Origin: CAVQRC01 sp963715045
GTDB lineage: Bacteria; Planctomycetota; Planctomycetia; Pirellulales; Lacipirellulaceae
Direction of reading: 5' to 3'
Assembly: GCA_963715045.1 (NCBI GenBank)
Contig: CAVQRC010000006.1
Span: 186,001 to 250,000 of the forward strand
DNA length: 64,000 nucleotides
Position 1 is the stretch's first letter, and each line of letters begins with the position of its first letter. A model generated the notes under the pieces. It was not told the origin of the DNA and made no database searches. It saw nothing but the letters and a program-made list of their open reading frames with translations. A program made the position numbers and the translations under genes. Positions 25,121 through 32,594 of this stretch are shown here, one piece after another.

Positions 25121-25525
25121 ATGCCGGTGCAGATGGAACTTTCGCGGATCATCATCAGTGAGATCAACGATCAGCAGGTCATCTATCTTCGCGAAGTCGA
25201 CGGCGATCGCACGTTTCCGATCCTGATCGGTATCTTCGAAGCCACGAGCATTGATCGCCGCGTCCGCAGCGTCGTAACACCCCGCCCTCTGACTCACGAC
25301 CTCGTGGTGGGAGTGGTTGACGGACTGGGGGCTGAGCTTCAGGACGTGGTCATCAGTGAGCTTCGAGAGCACACCTACTACGCCAAGCTGCGGATTCGAC
25401 ACGAGGGCGAGATCGTTGAGATCGATGCACGACCTTCGGATGCGATCGCGGTCGCGGTGACGTGCGACCCGCCGCTGCCGATCTACGTCGCCGAAGACGT
25501 GTTGCACGACGTCGTCGGCGAATAG
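25121..25525 (+). CDS. Bifunctional nuclease family protein (DUF151)
   Basis: A 134-residue protein of the DUF151/BFN family: MPVQMELSRIIISEINDQQV, then GDRTFPILIGIFEATSIDR, TPRPLTHDLVVGVVDGLGAE and IDARPSDAIAVAV. The 'R-FPI-IG--EA-AI' and 'DARPSDAIA' motifs define the family, which was described as having DNase/RNase activity in plants and occurs widely in bacteria without a settled role. The start at the ATG at 25121 fits the family N-terminus; the longer frame from 25076 does not. It is convergent with the Tad-like cluster. Confidence 0.88.
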   Translation: MPVQMELSRIIISEINDQQVIYLREVDGDRTFPILIGIFEATSIDRRVRSVVTPRPLTHDLVVGVVDGLGAELQDVVISELREHTYYAKLRIRHEGEIVEIDARPSDAIAVAVTCDPPLPIYVAEDVLHDVVGE

Positions 25526-25541
25526 GGTCTGCGTGGCTGCG

Positions 25542-26096
25542 TCACTGCTGGCCCGTGAAGTTGTCGTCGGGACTGTTGTCGTCGTGCCTGACGTAACCAT
25601 CCCCGTCGTAGTCGTCGTCGGTAGTCAGATAGCCGTCCTGGTCACCGCCGTCGCTCACCTCCAAGTCGGCCGGCAGCACGCTGCGGCCTTCCAGGGTCGC
25701 GCCGGCGAGAAAGTTCGGGGGCAGCCAGGCGACGTCGGCATACGGTACCGAGATCGCCACGGTGATTTCTTTCATCGTCTTGTCTACATCTTTTTTCTTA
25801 TCTGGAACAAATTCGACTTGGTAGTTTGTAATGCGGGCATTTGCCATGGCGGCATCGACGATGGCGGTCGCATCTGCCATGGTCGTGCCTCCGACGCTGT
25901 AGACACGACAGGCCGCCTGCGACGCCTCTTGGAGTGCATGCGAGACCATCACGGCCCGCGATACCTCCAGCGCGCCGATAACCAACATCGCTACGAGTGG
26001 CAGCACCACGGCAAACTCTACCGCCGCGATCGCCGAACGGGCACAGTTTCTAGCTCGGATTGGCTGATGCGAGCTGCGCTTAGGGCGTCGATGCAT
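25542..26096 (-). CDS. TadE-like pseudopilin with Asp-rich C-terminus
   Basis: A 184-residue protein. The N-terminus is basic (HRRPKRSSHQPIRARN), followed by SAIAAVEFAVVLPLVAMLVI, the TadE/TadG transmembrane signature with its conserved Glu. The middle (CRVYSVGGTTMADATAIVDA, VTVAI-like strands) is family-typical. The C-terminus is unusual: DGGDQDGYLTTDDDYDGDGY and VRHDDN, where DYDGDGYVRHDD resembles a dockerin/EF-hand calcium loop. It is last in a four-gene group on this strand, 29 bases after the VWA gene. It is probably a minor pseudopilin of a Flp/Tad-like apparatus whose ATPase and secretin genes are elsewhere. Confidence 0.82.
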   Translation of the reverse strand: MHRRPKRSSHQPIRARNCARSAIAAVEFAVVLPLVAMLVIGALEVSRAVMVSHALQEASQAACRVYSVGGTTMADATAIVDAAMANARITNYQVEFVPDKKKDVDKTMKEITVAISVPYADVAWLPPNFLAGATLEGRSVLPADLEVSDGGDQDGYLTTDDDYDGDGYVRHDDNSPDDNFTGQQ

Positions 26097-26125
26097 CTGT
26101 ATTTTCGACCTTGTTTACGACCTTG

Positions 26126-27286
26126 TCACTGTACTAACTGTGTCTGTTTCATCGCGTGTGCGATATTTGCAAACGCCTCAGTCAACGCCATGCCGAGCGT
26201 ACTGTCGGATGTCCCCTTGGCAATGAAGTGTTCGCCGCCGGTCAGGCTGGCGATCTGCTGCATCAAGTCTTCATCCGCGCCATTGCCAAGACTGATGGTG
26301 TACACTTTGATCTCCTGGCTGGCGGCATAAGCAGCCATATCGAGGGCATACCCGGGCCCGTTGCCTGCGGGTTTGTTGGCGTGACCATCGCTCATCAGGA
26401 TAACGACTTTCTCAACTCCCCCGCGTGCATTCAGCGACAGGTAATGGGCCGAGTCTCGCAAAGCGCCGCCGATGGGAGTCCAGCCGTTGTATTTGTTGGC
26501 TTCGAGCGTGTTTGAATCCAGCACCTTGTCCTTGATATATTTGAGGTCGAACGTCAGGGGTGCCTCCAGCACACCACACCAATCGTCGCCGTCAGGGTAC
26601 AGCGACGAAGGAGCACTCGTGTAGGGCGTCCCATTGTGACCACTTGCTACGGGGTCGTACCTGCTGATCATGGCACCGTAGCCCATCACGCCCACGCGAT
26701 CGTTATCGCCAACGTCCTTCAGAACTTCGATGAAGGTAGGCGCTGCGATTTGCAGAGCTTCGATCCGGCCCTGGGAGCCCATGGATCCCGAGAGGTCCAG
26801 AGTCATGATGACATCCAGTGGGCTGCCGCCCGCAATGGCGATTGCCGAACGCGGCATGGCGAACGTGTGTAGCCCGAGAGCCTTGGCGAAGAATAGGGGT
26901 TCTTGATCCAACGATCCGCTGACTTGAATCGCATCCGGCACGGCGGCGCCGGGAGAGAATGTCCGTGTGGCCGCGTCCCAACTCCCGGCGACAATCGCGA
27001 TCGCTTCCTTGGGAACCTTGACGAAGGCACCGGCGTGATTCAGCTGTACGAATTTCAGCCCCTTCTTCACGGCCTCGTCAATATCCTCAGGCTTCTCTCG
27101 AAGTTGAAGACCAGCCGCTAAGGCCCCCGCGTCCACGGCGGTTTGCAGTTGGGAACGAACCAGATACATCCGCCCCACTTCTACCGAAAAGGCAACCATC
27201 GCGATCAGGACAGGCAGCAAGATCGCAATCATTACAATGGTGGCCCCACGTCGATCGGGGCGGGCTTTGGGATGCGTTACCAGCAT
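26126..27286 (-). CDS. TadG-like protein with von Willebrand factor A domain
   Basis: A 386-residue protein. The N-terminal RRGATIVMIAILLPVLIAMV is the TadG/TadE 'G---I--A---P' membrane anchor, followed by VGRMYLVRSQLQTAVDAGAL. A VWA domain follows the MIDAS pattern: DLSGSMGSQGRI (DxSxS), a Thr/Gly segment (NGWTPIGGALRDSAHYL) and VILMSDGHANKP. The domain likely binds a divalent ion and a protein ligand outside the membrane. TadG-VWA proteins are thought to be anchored surface or pilus-tip components. It sits between two TadE-like genes on the same strand. Confidence 0.88.
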   Translation of the reverse strand: MLVTHPKARPDRRGATIVMIAILLPVLIAMVAFSVEVGRMYLVRSQLQTAVDAGALAAGLQLREKPEDIDEAVKKGLKFVQLNHAGAFVKVPKEAIAIVAGSWDAATRTFSPGAAVPDAIQVSGSLDQEPLFFAKALGLHTFAMPRSAIAIAGGSPLDVIMTLDLSGSMGSQGRIEALQIAAPTFIEVLKDVGDNDRVGVMGYGAMISRYDPVASGHNGTPYTSAPSSLYPDGDDWCGVLEAPLTFDLKYIKDKVLDSNTLEANKYNGWTPIGGALRDSAHYLSLNARGGVEKVVILMSDGHANKPAGNGPGYALDMAAYAASQEIKVYTISLGNGADEDLMQQIASLTGGEHFIAKGTSDSTLGMALTEAFANIAHAMKQTQLVQ

Positions 27287-27367
27287 GGCGAACCTTACCG
27301 AGAGGTAAAAAGAAGAGACGTTTTTCCGTCGTGTGGGTGATTGTCAGATGGTAGTTTGTCGCTGGGC

Positions 27368-27790
27368 TCAGGCCCCGGGTGAGTATTCTTTGGGCAGGGT
27401 ACACGAGGCCGTGTAGGTCTTACCGCTGAAGAAGAGCGGGAGGGGTAACCAACTCATGTCGCCGAACGAAGCCGTAATGTTCACCGAAACAGGTGCCCAG
27501 CGTGCTGCCGCGGCACGCCCGGCGGGCACGACCTGGACCGAATAATTTGAGATTCCCGCTGGGGCGAGGAGCCGCTGCACCTCCGCTTCAATCTGCGCGG
27601 TCGTCGTGCCCCGCAGTACGGCGATCCGACACCCGGATCGGGCGGCTTCATCCAGGCTCTGGGTGGCCATCAACGCCCTGCCGAATTCGATGCTGGCGAA
27701 GACGGTAAGAAACAGCAACGGTGCCACGATTGCGAACTCCACCACCGTGGCTCCCGACCGTCGGCGTTGTGTCGACCTTGCTCTGCTCAT
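27368..27790 (-). CDS. TadE-like pseudopilin
   Basis: A 140-residue protein: basic start MSRARSTQRRRSGATVVEFA, then IVAPLLFLTVFASIEFGRAL, the TadE signature with both conserved Glu residues, and LDEAARSGCRIAVLRG. The C-terminal part is beta-rich (VSVNITASFGDMSWLP). The ATG at 27790 gives the standard short cytoplasmic segment. A TTG at 27844 would overlap the upstream stop by four bases (TTGA) and add 18 residues, a possible coupled start. It is the second gene of the group running from 28224 to 25542. Confidence 0.85.
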   Translation of the reverse strand: MSRARSTQRRRSGATVVEFAIVAPLLFLTVFASIEFGRALMATQSLDEAARSGCRIAVLRGTTTAQIEAEVQRLLAPAGISNYSVQVVPAGRAAAARWAPVSVNITASFGDMSWLPLPLFFSGKTYTASCTLPKEYSPGA

Positions 27791-27840
27791 GGGGGTATTT
27801 TCACTGCCTGCAACGAGAGATTGCGTGAACCGACTCGCGC

Positions 27841-28224
27841 TCAAGGCGTCACCGCGAACTCTTCGGCATCGGCTTCGGACGCCTGCCCTTCGCGGAGCTT
27901 GTCGATCATCACGTTGAATTGCTCAGGGATGTCTTGCCAGAAGTCGCCCGAGCGGAACTGCAGAGGGGCAATCTGCTCGTCCCGAGCGATTCCCTGAATC
28001 GCGTTTCGGAGGCGGCAAATCGGTCCGACAATTCGATTGCTGAGCCGAAACGAGTCGAGCATCAGCGCCGGCGACAAGACCAGGAAGGCCAAGGCGTAGA
28101 GCGAAAAACTTCTTGCTATGGACCCCACCAGTTGCCCGCGGTCCATCATCGGATGTTCGAAATACTGCCCGCAGGCAACCAGCATCCCGCCCACGATCAT
28201 AAAGCAGAGACTATGAAGGAACAT
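27841..28224 (-). CDS. Small membrane protein with HAMP-like linker
   Basis: A 127-residue protein with two membrane spans (FLHSLCFMIVGGMLVACGQY; SFSLYALAFLVLSPALMLD). A segment after the second span reads RLSNRIVGPICRLRNAIQGI and ends FNVMIDKLRE, the pattern of a HAMP domain (P-x-R-L, then a second amphipathic helix). No kinase or receiver output follows. The ATG at 28224 is preferred over the TTG at 28230. It begins the Tad-like gene group and may act as a membrane sensor or assembly factor (inference). Confidence 0.72.
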   Translation of the reverse strand: MFLHSLCFMIVGGMLVACGQYFEHPMMDRGQLVGSIARSFSLYALAFLVLSPALMLDSFRLSNRIVGPICRLRNAIQGIARDEQIAPLQFRSGDFWQDIPEQFNVMIDKLREGQASEADAEEFAVTP

Positions 28225-28693
28225 CCGCAACGCCAGCGCGCCTGTGTCGTGGCGTCGACGAGGAGTTTATCACGGCGATTGGTTTTCCGAGAAGGCTTCG
28301 TAGTCACAGGATTCTCTCCCAAGTCCGAATTCGTTGTGCGCTCTGCATCTCGACCTCAACATTCCTCACGAGCAGAGGTCGCCTGTTCTCTTGATCCCTG
28401 CCCGACGAATTCACCCGCTGCCGGCGCTGCTGCTCCTGCAAAAACAGGCAGCAGCGGCGGCCCATTGGGAAGCGAGCGGATCCTAAGATCGGACCTGGCA
28501 CATTGCCTCGTATCACCGCGGTAAATATTGAAAACGTACGTTACAGAAGTGGCGGCGAACCGGGACACGCGGAGTCAGGGCAAGGCGGCGCGGGAATTGC
28601 GGGCTGTAACGATCACATCGGTTGGCCAGTGCTTCGCAGCAATCTCCCTGGTAGCACGTTTTTTTTGGCACGTGCTGCGACAGTTTCCGGGTC
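28225..28693. other. Intergenic upstream of the Tad-like group
   Basis: No gene recognised. One hairpin (CTGCTGCTCCTG, about 28428-28441, with CAGGCAGCAG after a CAAAAA loop) is visible. The promoter of the Tad-like group should lie just above 28224 but I cannot define it. Confidence 0.4.
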
Positions 28694-29341
28694 TCAGTCG
28701 GCACGGAGCGATTGAATGGCCGTGTCGAGCGAGACGCCATGGGCGAGGGTCACGACCTGACTGAGCTCGACGACGTTATCGACGCCCATCTTGGTGAGGA
28801 TTTTCGGGCGATGGTGTTCGACGGTCTTCGGGCTCACGCCGAGGTCGGCGGCGATCGTCTTGGTTTGCTTGCCGACCGCGAGCAGGTGCATGACCTGCCG
28901 TTCACGATTGGAGAGGGCCTCGATGCGGTGATGGATCCGCCGCCGCGCCGAATCGATCATCCAGCGTTTGGCGGTCTTGGCGAGGGCTTCCTGCACCGCT
29001 GCCAAAAGGTTCTGAGGCGGTACGGGCTTTTCGAGAATGTCGTGTGCCCCGTCTCGGATGGCCTGCACGGCCGCTTGCGCCGAAACCTCCGCGGCCACGA
29101 GAATCACGCCCACGCTCGGGCATCTTTCATGCAGGATTCGCAGCAGTTCCAAGCCCGTCGTTCCGGGAAGCTCTTGTTCCACTACGACACAACTCGGCTG
29201 GCTATCCCACCTCGAGGCGAGCAACGAATCAGCCGACTCGTACTCCACCGCTTCGATACCAGCAGCCGTTACGGTGCTGACAATCGTCTGACGTAAACCG
29301 CGATCGTGGCTCACAACATGGACGGTCTGCGAGGCACTCAT
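28694..29341 (-). CDS. FixJ/NarL-type response regulator with degenerate receiver
   Basis: A 215-residue protein. The C-terminal LuxR-type helix-turn-helix is clear: LSNRERQVMHLLAVGKQTKT, then IAADLGVSPKTVEHHRPKIL. The N-terminal receiver fold aligns well with FixJ, but its phosphorylation site does not. At the phospho-acceptor position the text is CVVVEQELPGTTGLELL, with Glu in place of Asp. The acidic pair is reduced (VVSHDRGLRQ), the switch Thr/Ser is Ala (VILVAAEVS), while the conserved Lys remains (ILEKPVPP). Glu can mimic aspartyl phosphate, so the protein may be constitutively active or use another input. No histidine kinase is nearby. Start ATG 29341; 29356 is possible. Confidence 0.87.
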   Translation of the reverse strand: MSASQTVHVVSHDRGLRQTIVSTVTAAGIEAVEYESADSLLASRWDSQPSCVVVEQELPGTTGLELLRILHERCPSVGVILVAAEVSAQAAVQAIRDGAHDILEKPVPPQNLLAAVQEALAKTAKRWMIDSARRRIHHRIEALSNRERQVMHLLAVGKQTKTIAADLGVSPKTVEHHRPKILTKMGVDNVVELSQVVTLAHGVSLDTAIQSLRAD

Positions 29342-29546
29342 CCGTTCGCATCTCATGCTGAGGGAATCCACCCGTACCGAACAGGACGGTTGGGAGGCTT
29401 GATGCCGGTTGCGAGGCTTGGGGGGCGACCACGCGATCTCGAGCACCCGCTCATAACCCCAGGGCGTCGAAAACCTAGCTCCGCGATGGGCTTTGTCAAC
29501 CGATCCTCTCAGCCAGTCCGTGCCGATCCTGGGGCCTCGGCCGCGG

Positions 29547-30902
29547 TCAACGTTCGCTGGCGTACGAGAGGGTCGAGTCTTGTTCCGTTGCAGCCAGCAC
29601 GTTCTTCCGACCGATGCTGACGTAGTCAAATCCCTCCCGTCGCATCTGCTCGGGTTCGTAGATGTTGCGGCCATCGAATACGACGGCCCGCTTCAGCCGC
29701 CGGTGGAGTTCCCCCAAATTTGGACGCAGATAGTCGTGCCACTCGGTCAGTACGAGCAGGGCATCCGCTCCGTTCAAAGCGTCCAGTTGCTGTGGGCAAT
29801 AGGTGAGCGTGTCGCCGAACAGATCACGAACATGGCTCAGGGCTACCGGATCGTGCACCTGCAAGGCCGCTCCCGCGGCGAGAAGTGCTTCGACGATTAC
29901 CAGCGCCGGAGCTTCGCGGAGGTCGTCGGTACGCGGTTTGAAAGTAAGTCCCCAGACGGCAAACGTTCGTCCGGACAGCCGTCCCTGGTAGTACCGCGTG
30001 ACCTTGTCGATCATGATCTGCTTCTGCCGCTCGTTGACTCGATCGACCGAGTGGAGCATCTCCGGAAACAGGTCATGGTGTTCTGCGAGTTCCGCGAGGG
30101 CACGAACATCCTTCGGAAAGCAACTTCCGCCGTAGCCGATTCCGGGAAAGAAAAAGGGGAATCCGATCCGTCGATCGTGCCCGATACCGCGGCGGACGTC
30201 GTTGATGTCGGCTCCGAGCCGCTCACATAGATTGGCCATTTCATTGATGAAACTGACCTTGGCGGCAAGGGCCGCATTGGCCGTGTACTTGGTCATTTCC
30301 GCGCTTTCCGGCGACATCACCAGGAGGGGCTTTTCGCTTCGCAGAAAGGGTGCGTAGAGCTGCCGCAGCGGGTCGGCAGTGGCCTGGTCGCTGACACCGA
30401 TCACGATCCGGTCAGGCCAGAGAAAGTCATTGATCGCGGCCCCTTCCTTGAGGAATTCGGGGTTGCTGGCGACCTGGCAATCCCGTCCGGTCAGATCGTG
30501 CAGCCAGGCCACAACGCGGGCGTGAGTACCTACCGGGACCGTGCTCTTGAGGATGACGATCGCATGTTCCGCGAGCGAGCGGGCAATGCCGTCGATTGCG
30601 TTCATCAGAGCTGAGAGGTCCGCACCGCCAGTGGCAGCTTGAGGCGTGCCTACCGCAACGAAGACGAAGTCCGCGTTGCCGACGGCGAGGTCCGTGTCCG
30701 TAGTAAACGACAGCCGCCGAGCAGCCAGGTTACGGAGAACGAGTTCTGCCAGCCCCGGTTCGTAGATCGGCAGCTGACCTTCTCGCAGCCGACGGACTTT
30801 CTCGGCGTCGATGTCGACACAGGTCACCTCGTGGCCCACGTCGGAGAAGCAAGTGCCCGTGACCAGCCCGACGTAACCGGTGCCGATGACCGCGATCCGC
30901 AT
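29547..30902 (-). CDS. ugd: UDP-glucose 6-dehydrogenase
   Basis: A 451-residue enzyme oxidising UDP-glucose twice to UDP-glucuronate with NAD. N-terminal Rossmann motif MRIAVIGTGYVGLVTGTCFS, central ASNPEFLKEGAAINDFLWPD, the active-site Cys261 in GIGYGGSCFPKDV, and the C-terminal UDP-binding domain (FAVWGLTFKPRTDDLREAP). The UDP-glucuronate product feeds capsule, exopolysaccharide or glycan synthesis, in line with the divergent glycosyltransferase gene. The ATG at 30902 is the family start; the longer frame from 31043 adds unrelated sequence. Confidence 0.95.
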   Translation of the reverse strand: MRIAVIGTGYVGLVTGTCFSDVGHEVTCVDIDAEKVRRLREGQLPIYEPGLAELVLRNLAARRLSFTTDTDLAVGNADFVFVAVGTPQAATGGADLSALMNAIDGIARSLAEHAIVILKSTVPVGTHARVVAWLHDLTGRDCQVASNPEFLKEGAAINDFLWPDRIVIGVSDQATADPLRQLYAPFLRSEKPLLVMSPESAEMTKYTANAALAAKVSFINEMANLCERLGADINDVRRGIGHDRRIGFPFFFPGIGYGGSCFPKDVRALAELAEHHDLFPEMLHSVDRVNERQKQIMIDKVTRYYQGRLSGRTFAVWGLTFKPRTDDLREAPALVIVEALLAAGAALQVHDPVALSHVRDLFGDTLTYCPQQLDALNGADALLVLTEWHDYLRPNLGELHRRLKRAVVFDGRNIYEPEQMRREGFDYVSIGRKNVLAATEQDSTLSYASER

Positions 30903-31327
30903 CTCTTCAATCTCTCGTGAATTGCACAAACTGTGAGACTTCGTCCGTGCTCCTGTATTGCCCCAGGGAGTCACTGTCGTGGTCGGCGGACAAGGCGGCC
31001 GGCGAAGAAGTGCAAAAGCATAGGTCACCGACGAACGCCACATTTCGCGGTGCCGTTGCCTGGTGTCTTGCCGGTTAATCGGGTTGCAGGAGACGTCCGG
31101 GATGTGGCGGTTGGGATTCGCGATTCAACGCGCCGAAGGCAACTCCGTCGCGCCCGACAGCATGCACACGCGTGTGCCTCGAGAACCTGTCTTAGACTTG
31201 ACATGCAAGGGCCTGTGTGGAGGCTCCCGCGGAGGTGACGATCGCACGTCATCGACGGCCTAGGAAGGCCTCTTTGCGGTTGGTTGGATTTCAAGACACG
31301 TACTCAGTCCCGTGGACGAGTTGTACC
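30903..31327. promoter_or_regulatory. Divergent intergenic region of ugd and GT2 with a perfect 14-bp palindrome
   Basis: No gene seen. GCACACGCGTGTGC at 31164-31177 is a perfect palindrome, a plausible dimeric-regulator site. TTGACA at 31198-31203 could be the -35 of the GT2 promoter, but no good -10 follows at 16-18 bases. GATTCGCGATTCA at 31115-31127 recurs at 32585-32597, after the GT2 gene. Confidence 0.45.
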
Positions 31328-32506
31328 ATGCAGACTCCTGAACGACCGTCGATTCCGCCCACCAGCAGTACACCCCCCGCCGCCGATTCGGGCCGTGGCC
31401 TGGACGAGATTCAGGCGACTCTTCAGTGCGTCAGCCGCCAGGTCGAGGAGTTGCTCCGCGGCCAGCAGGAGCAACGACTCGGCGGCGGAACGGAGTGGGA
31501 CGGAGACTCTCGTGACGCGGGGAACGATGTGGCGGCCGTCGGGCGGCAGTTCCTGAGCTTCCTCGTGGTCGCCCATAACGAGGATCAGACGATCTACGAG
31601 CTGGCGACTCGGATTGCCGAACAGGTACCTCCGCAGTGGGACTACGAGATTCTGCTGATCGATGACGGGAGTGACGACAAGACCTGGGGCGAAATCGAGC
31701 GGATCGTGGAAAACCCTCCGGAGTGCAATTGTGGCACGTTGCGGGCGATCCGCTTCCGCCGTGGCATCGGTCGGGCCGGGGCACTCAACATTGGCTTCGC
31801 CGAAGCGCGGGGTGATCTGATCTTCACTCTCGAAGCCGACTTAGAGGACGATCCGGGGGAGATTCCCCGGTACCTGGAGCAGATCGACCGCGGGGCGGAC
31901 GTGGTGACCGGCCGCAGATGCCGCCGCCACGGACGGACCGACCAGGATCCTCGCCCGTTCTTTAACCGCACGTTGAGTCTCCTGACGGGCGTCCGCCTGC
32001 ACGATCACGACTGCGGCTTCCGCTGTTATCGGCGGGAGGTCGTCGACGGAGTCCACCTCTACGGCGAGACGTATCGCATGCTGCCGTCGCTGGCTGCCAT
32101 GCAGGGCTATCGAACCTGCGAGTTGCCAATCACCGCCGGTGTTGAGCCGCTACGCGTGGCACCACGTCGCGGGGGCGGAATCGGACGGGGGATCAGTGAC
32201 GCGGTTTCCATGGCCTTTCTGCTGCGGTACCGGGAACGGCCGGCCCATCTGATCCACGGAGCGACCGCGTTATTCGTGCTGGCCGCCGTCTGGTTGGCGT
32301 CTGCGGGGATCCGCGCCGGGACGGACGCCACCGAGGGGATCCTCCTCTGTCTCGGTTCGGCGATCTTCGTCGCGTTTGCGTGGCTGACATTTCTCGGCGG
32401 CGTGTTCGCAGAGCTGTTTGTCCGTGCGGGCCGGATGCAGAATCTCTTCCGACCCATGGCACAGCGGATCTCCAGCCGCCCCTGCCGGGAACGCCCGCAA
32501 CCCTGA
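31328..32506 (+). CDS. Family 2 glycosyltransferase, DPM1/GtrB-like
   Basis: A 392-residue membrane-associated glycosyltransferase. After a charged, low-complexity N-terminus (1-75) the GT-A fold starts at FLSFLVVAHNEDQTIYELAT, with LLIDDGSDDKTW for the nucleotide-sugar and the metal-binding motif TLEADLEDDPGEIPRYL (DxD-like EADLED). Further motifs, DHDCGFRCYRREV and ELPITAGVEPLR, match polyprenyl-phosphate sugar transferases. Two C-terminal hydrophobic spans (HGATALFVLAAVWLASAGI; LLCLGSAIFVAFAWLTFLGG) anchor it. It probably loads a sugar onto a lipid carrier or extends a surface glycan. The ATG at 31328 was chosen; the GTG at 31217 is an alternative. Confidence 0.85.
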   Translation: MQTPERPSIPPTSSTPPAADSGRGLDEIQATLQCVSRQVEELLRGQQEQRLGGGTEWDGDSRDAGNDVAAVGRQFLSFLVVAHNEDQTIYELATRIAEQVPPQWDYEILLIDDGSDDKTWGEIERIVENPPECNCGTLRAIRFRRGIGRAGALNIGFAEARGDLIFTLEADLEDDPGEIPRYLEQIDRGADVVTGRRCRRHGRTDQDPRPFFNRTLSLLTGVRLHDHDCGFRCYRREVVDGVHLYGETYRMLPSLAAMQGYRTCELPITAGVEPLRVAPRRGGGIGRGISDAVSMAFLLRYRERPAHLIHGATALFVLAAVWLASAGIRAGTDATEGILLCLGSAIFVAFAWLTFLGGVFAELFVRAGRMQNLFRPMAQRISSRPCRERPQP

Positions 32507-32594
32507 TTTCGGTTCCCGTCAACGTTGCCGTGAGGGGCCATCCATCACGGTCCGCGGTCCCGGGGCAGCGAGCCGCACGATTGCGATTCGCGAT

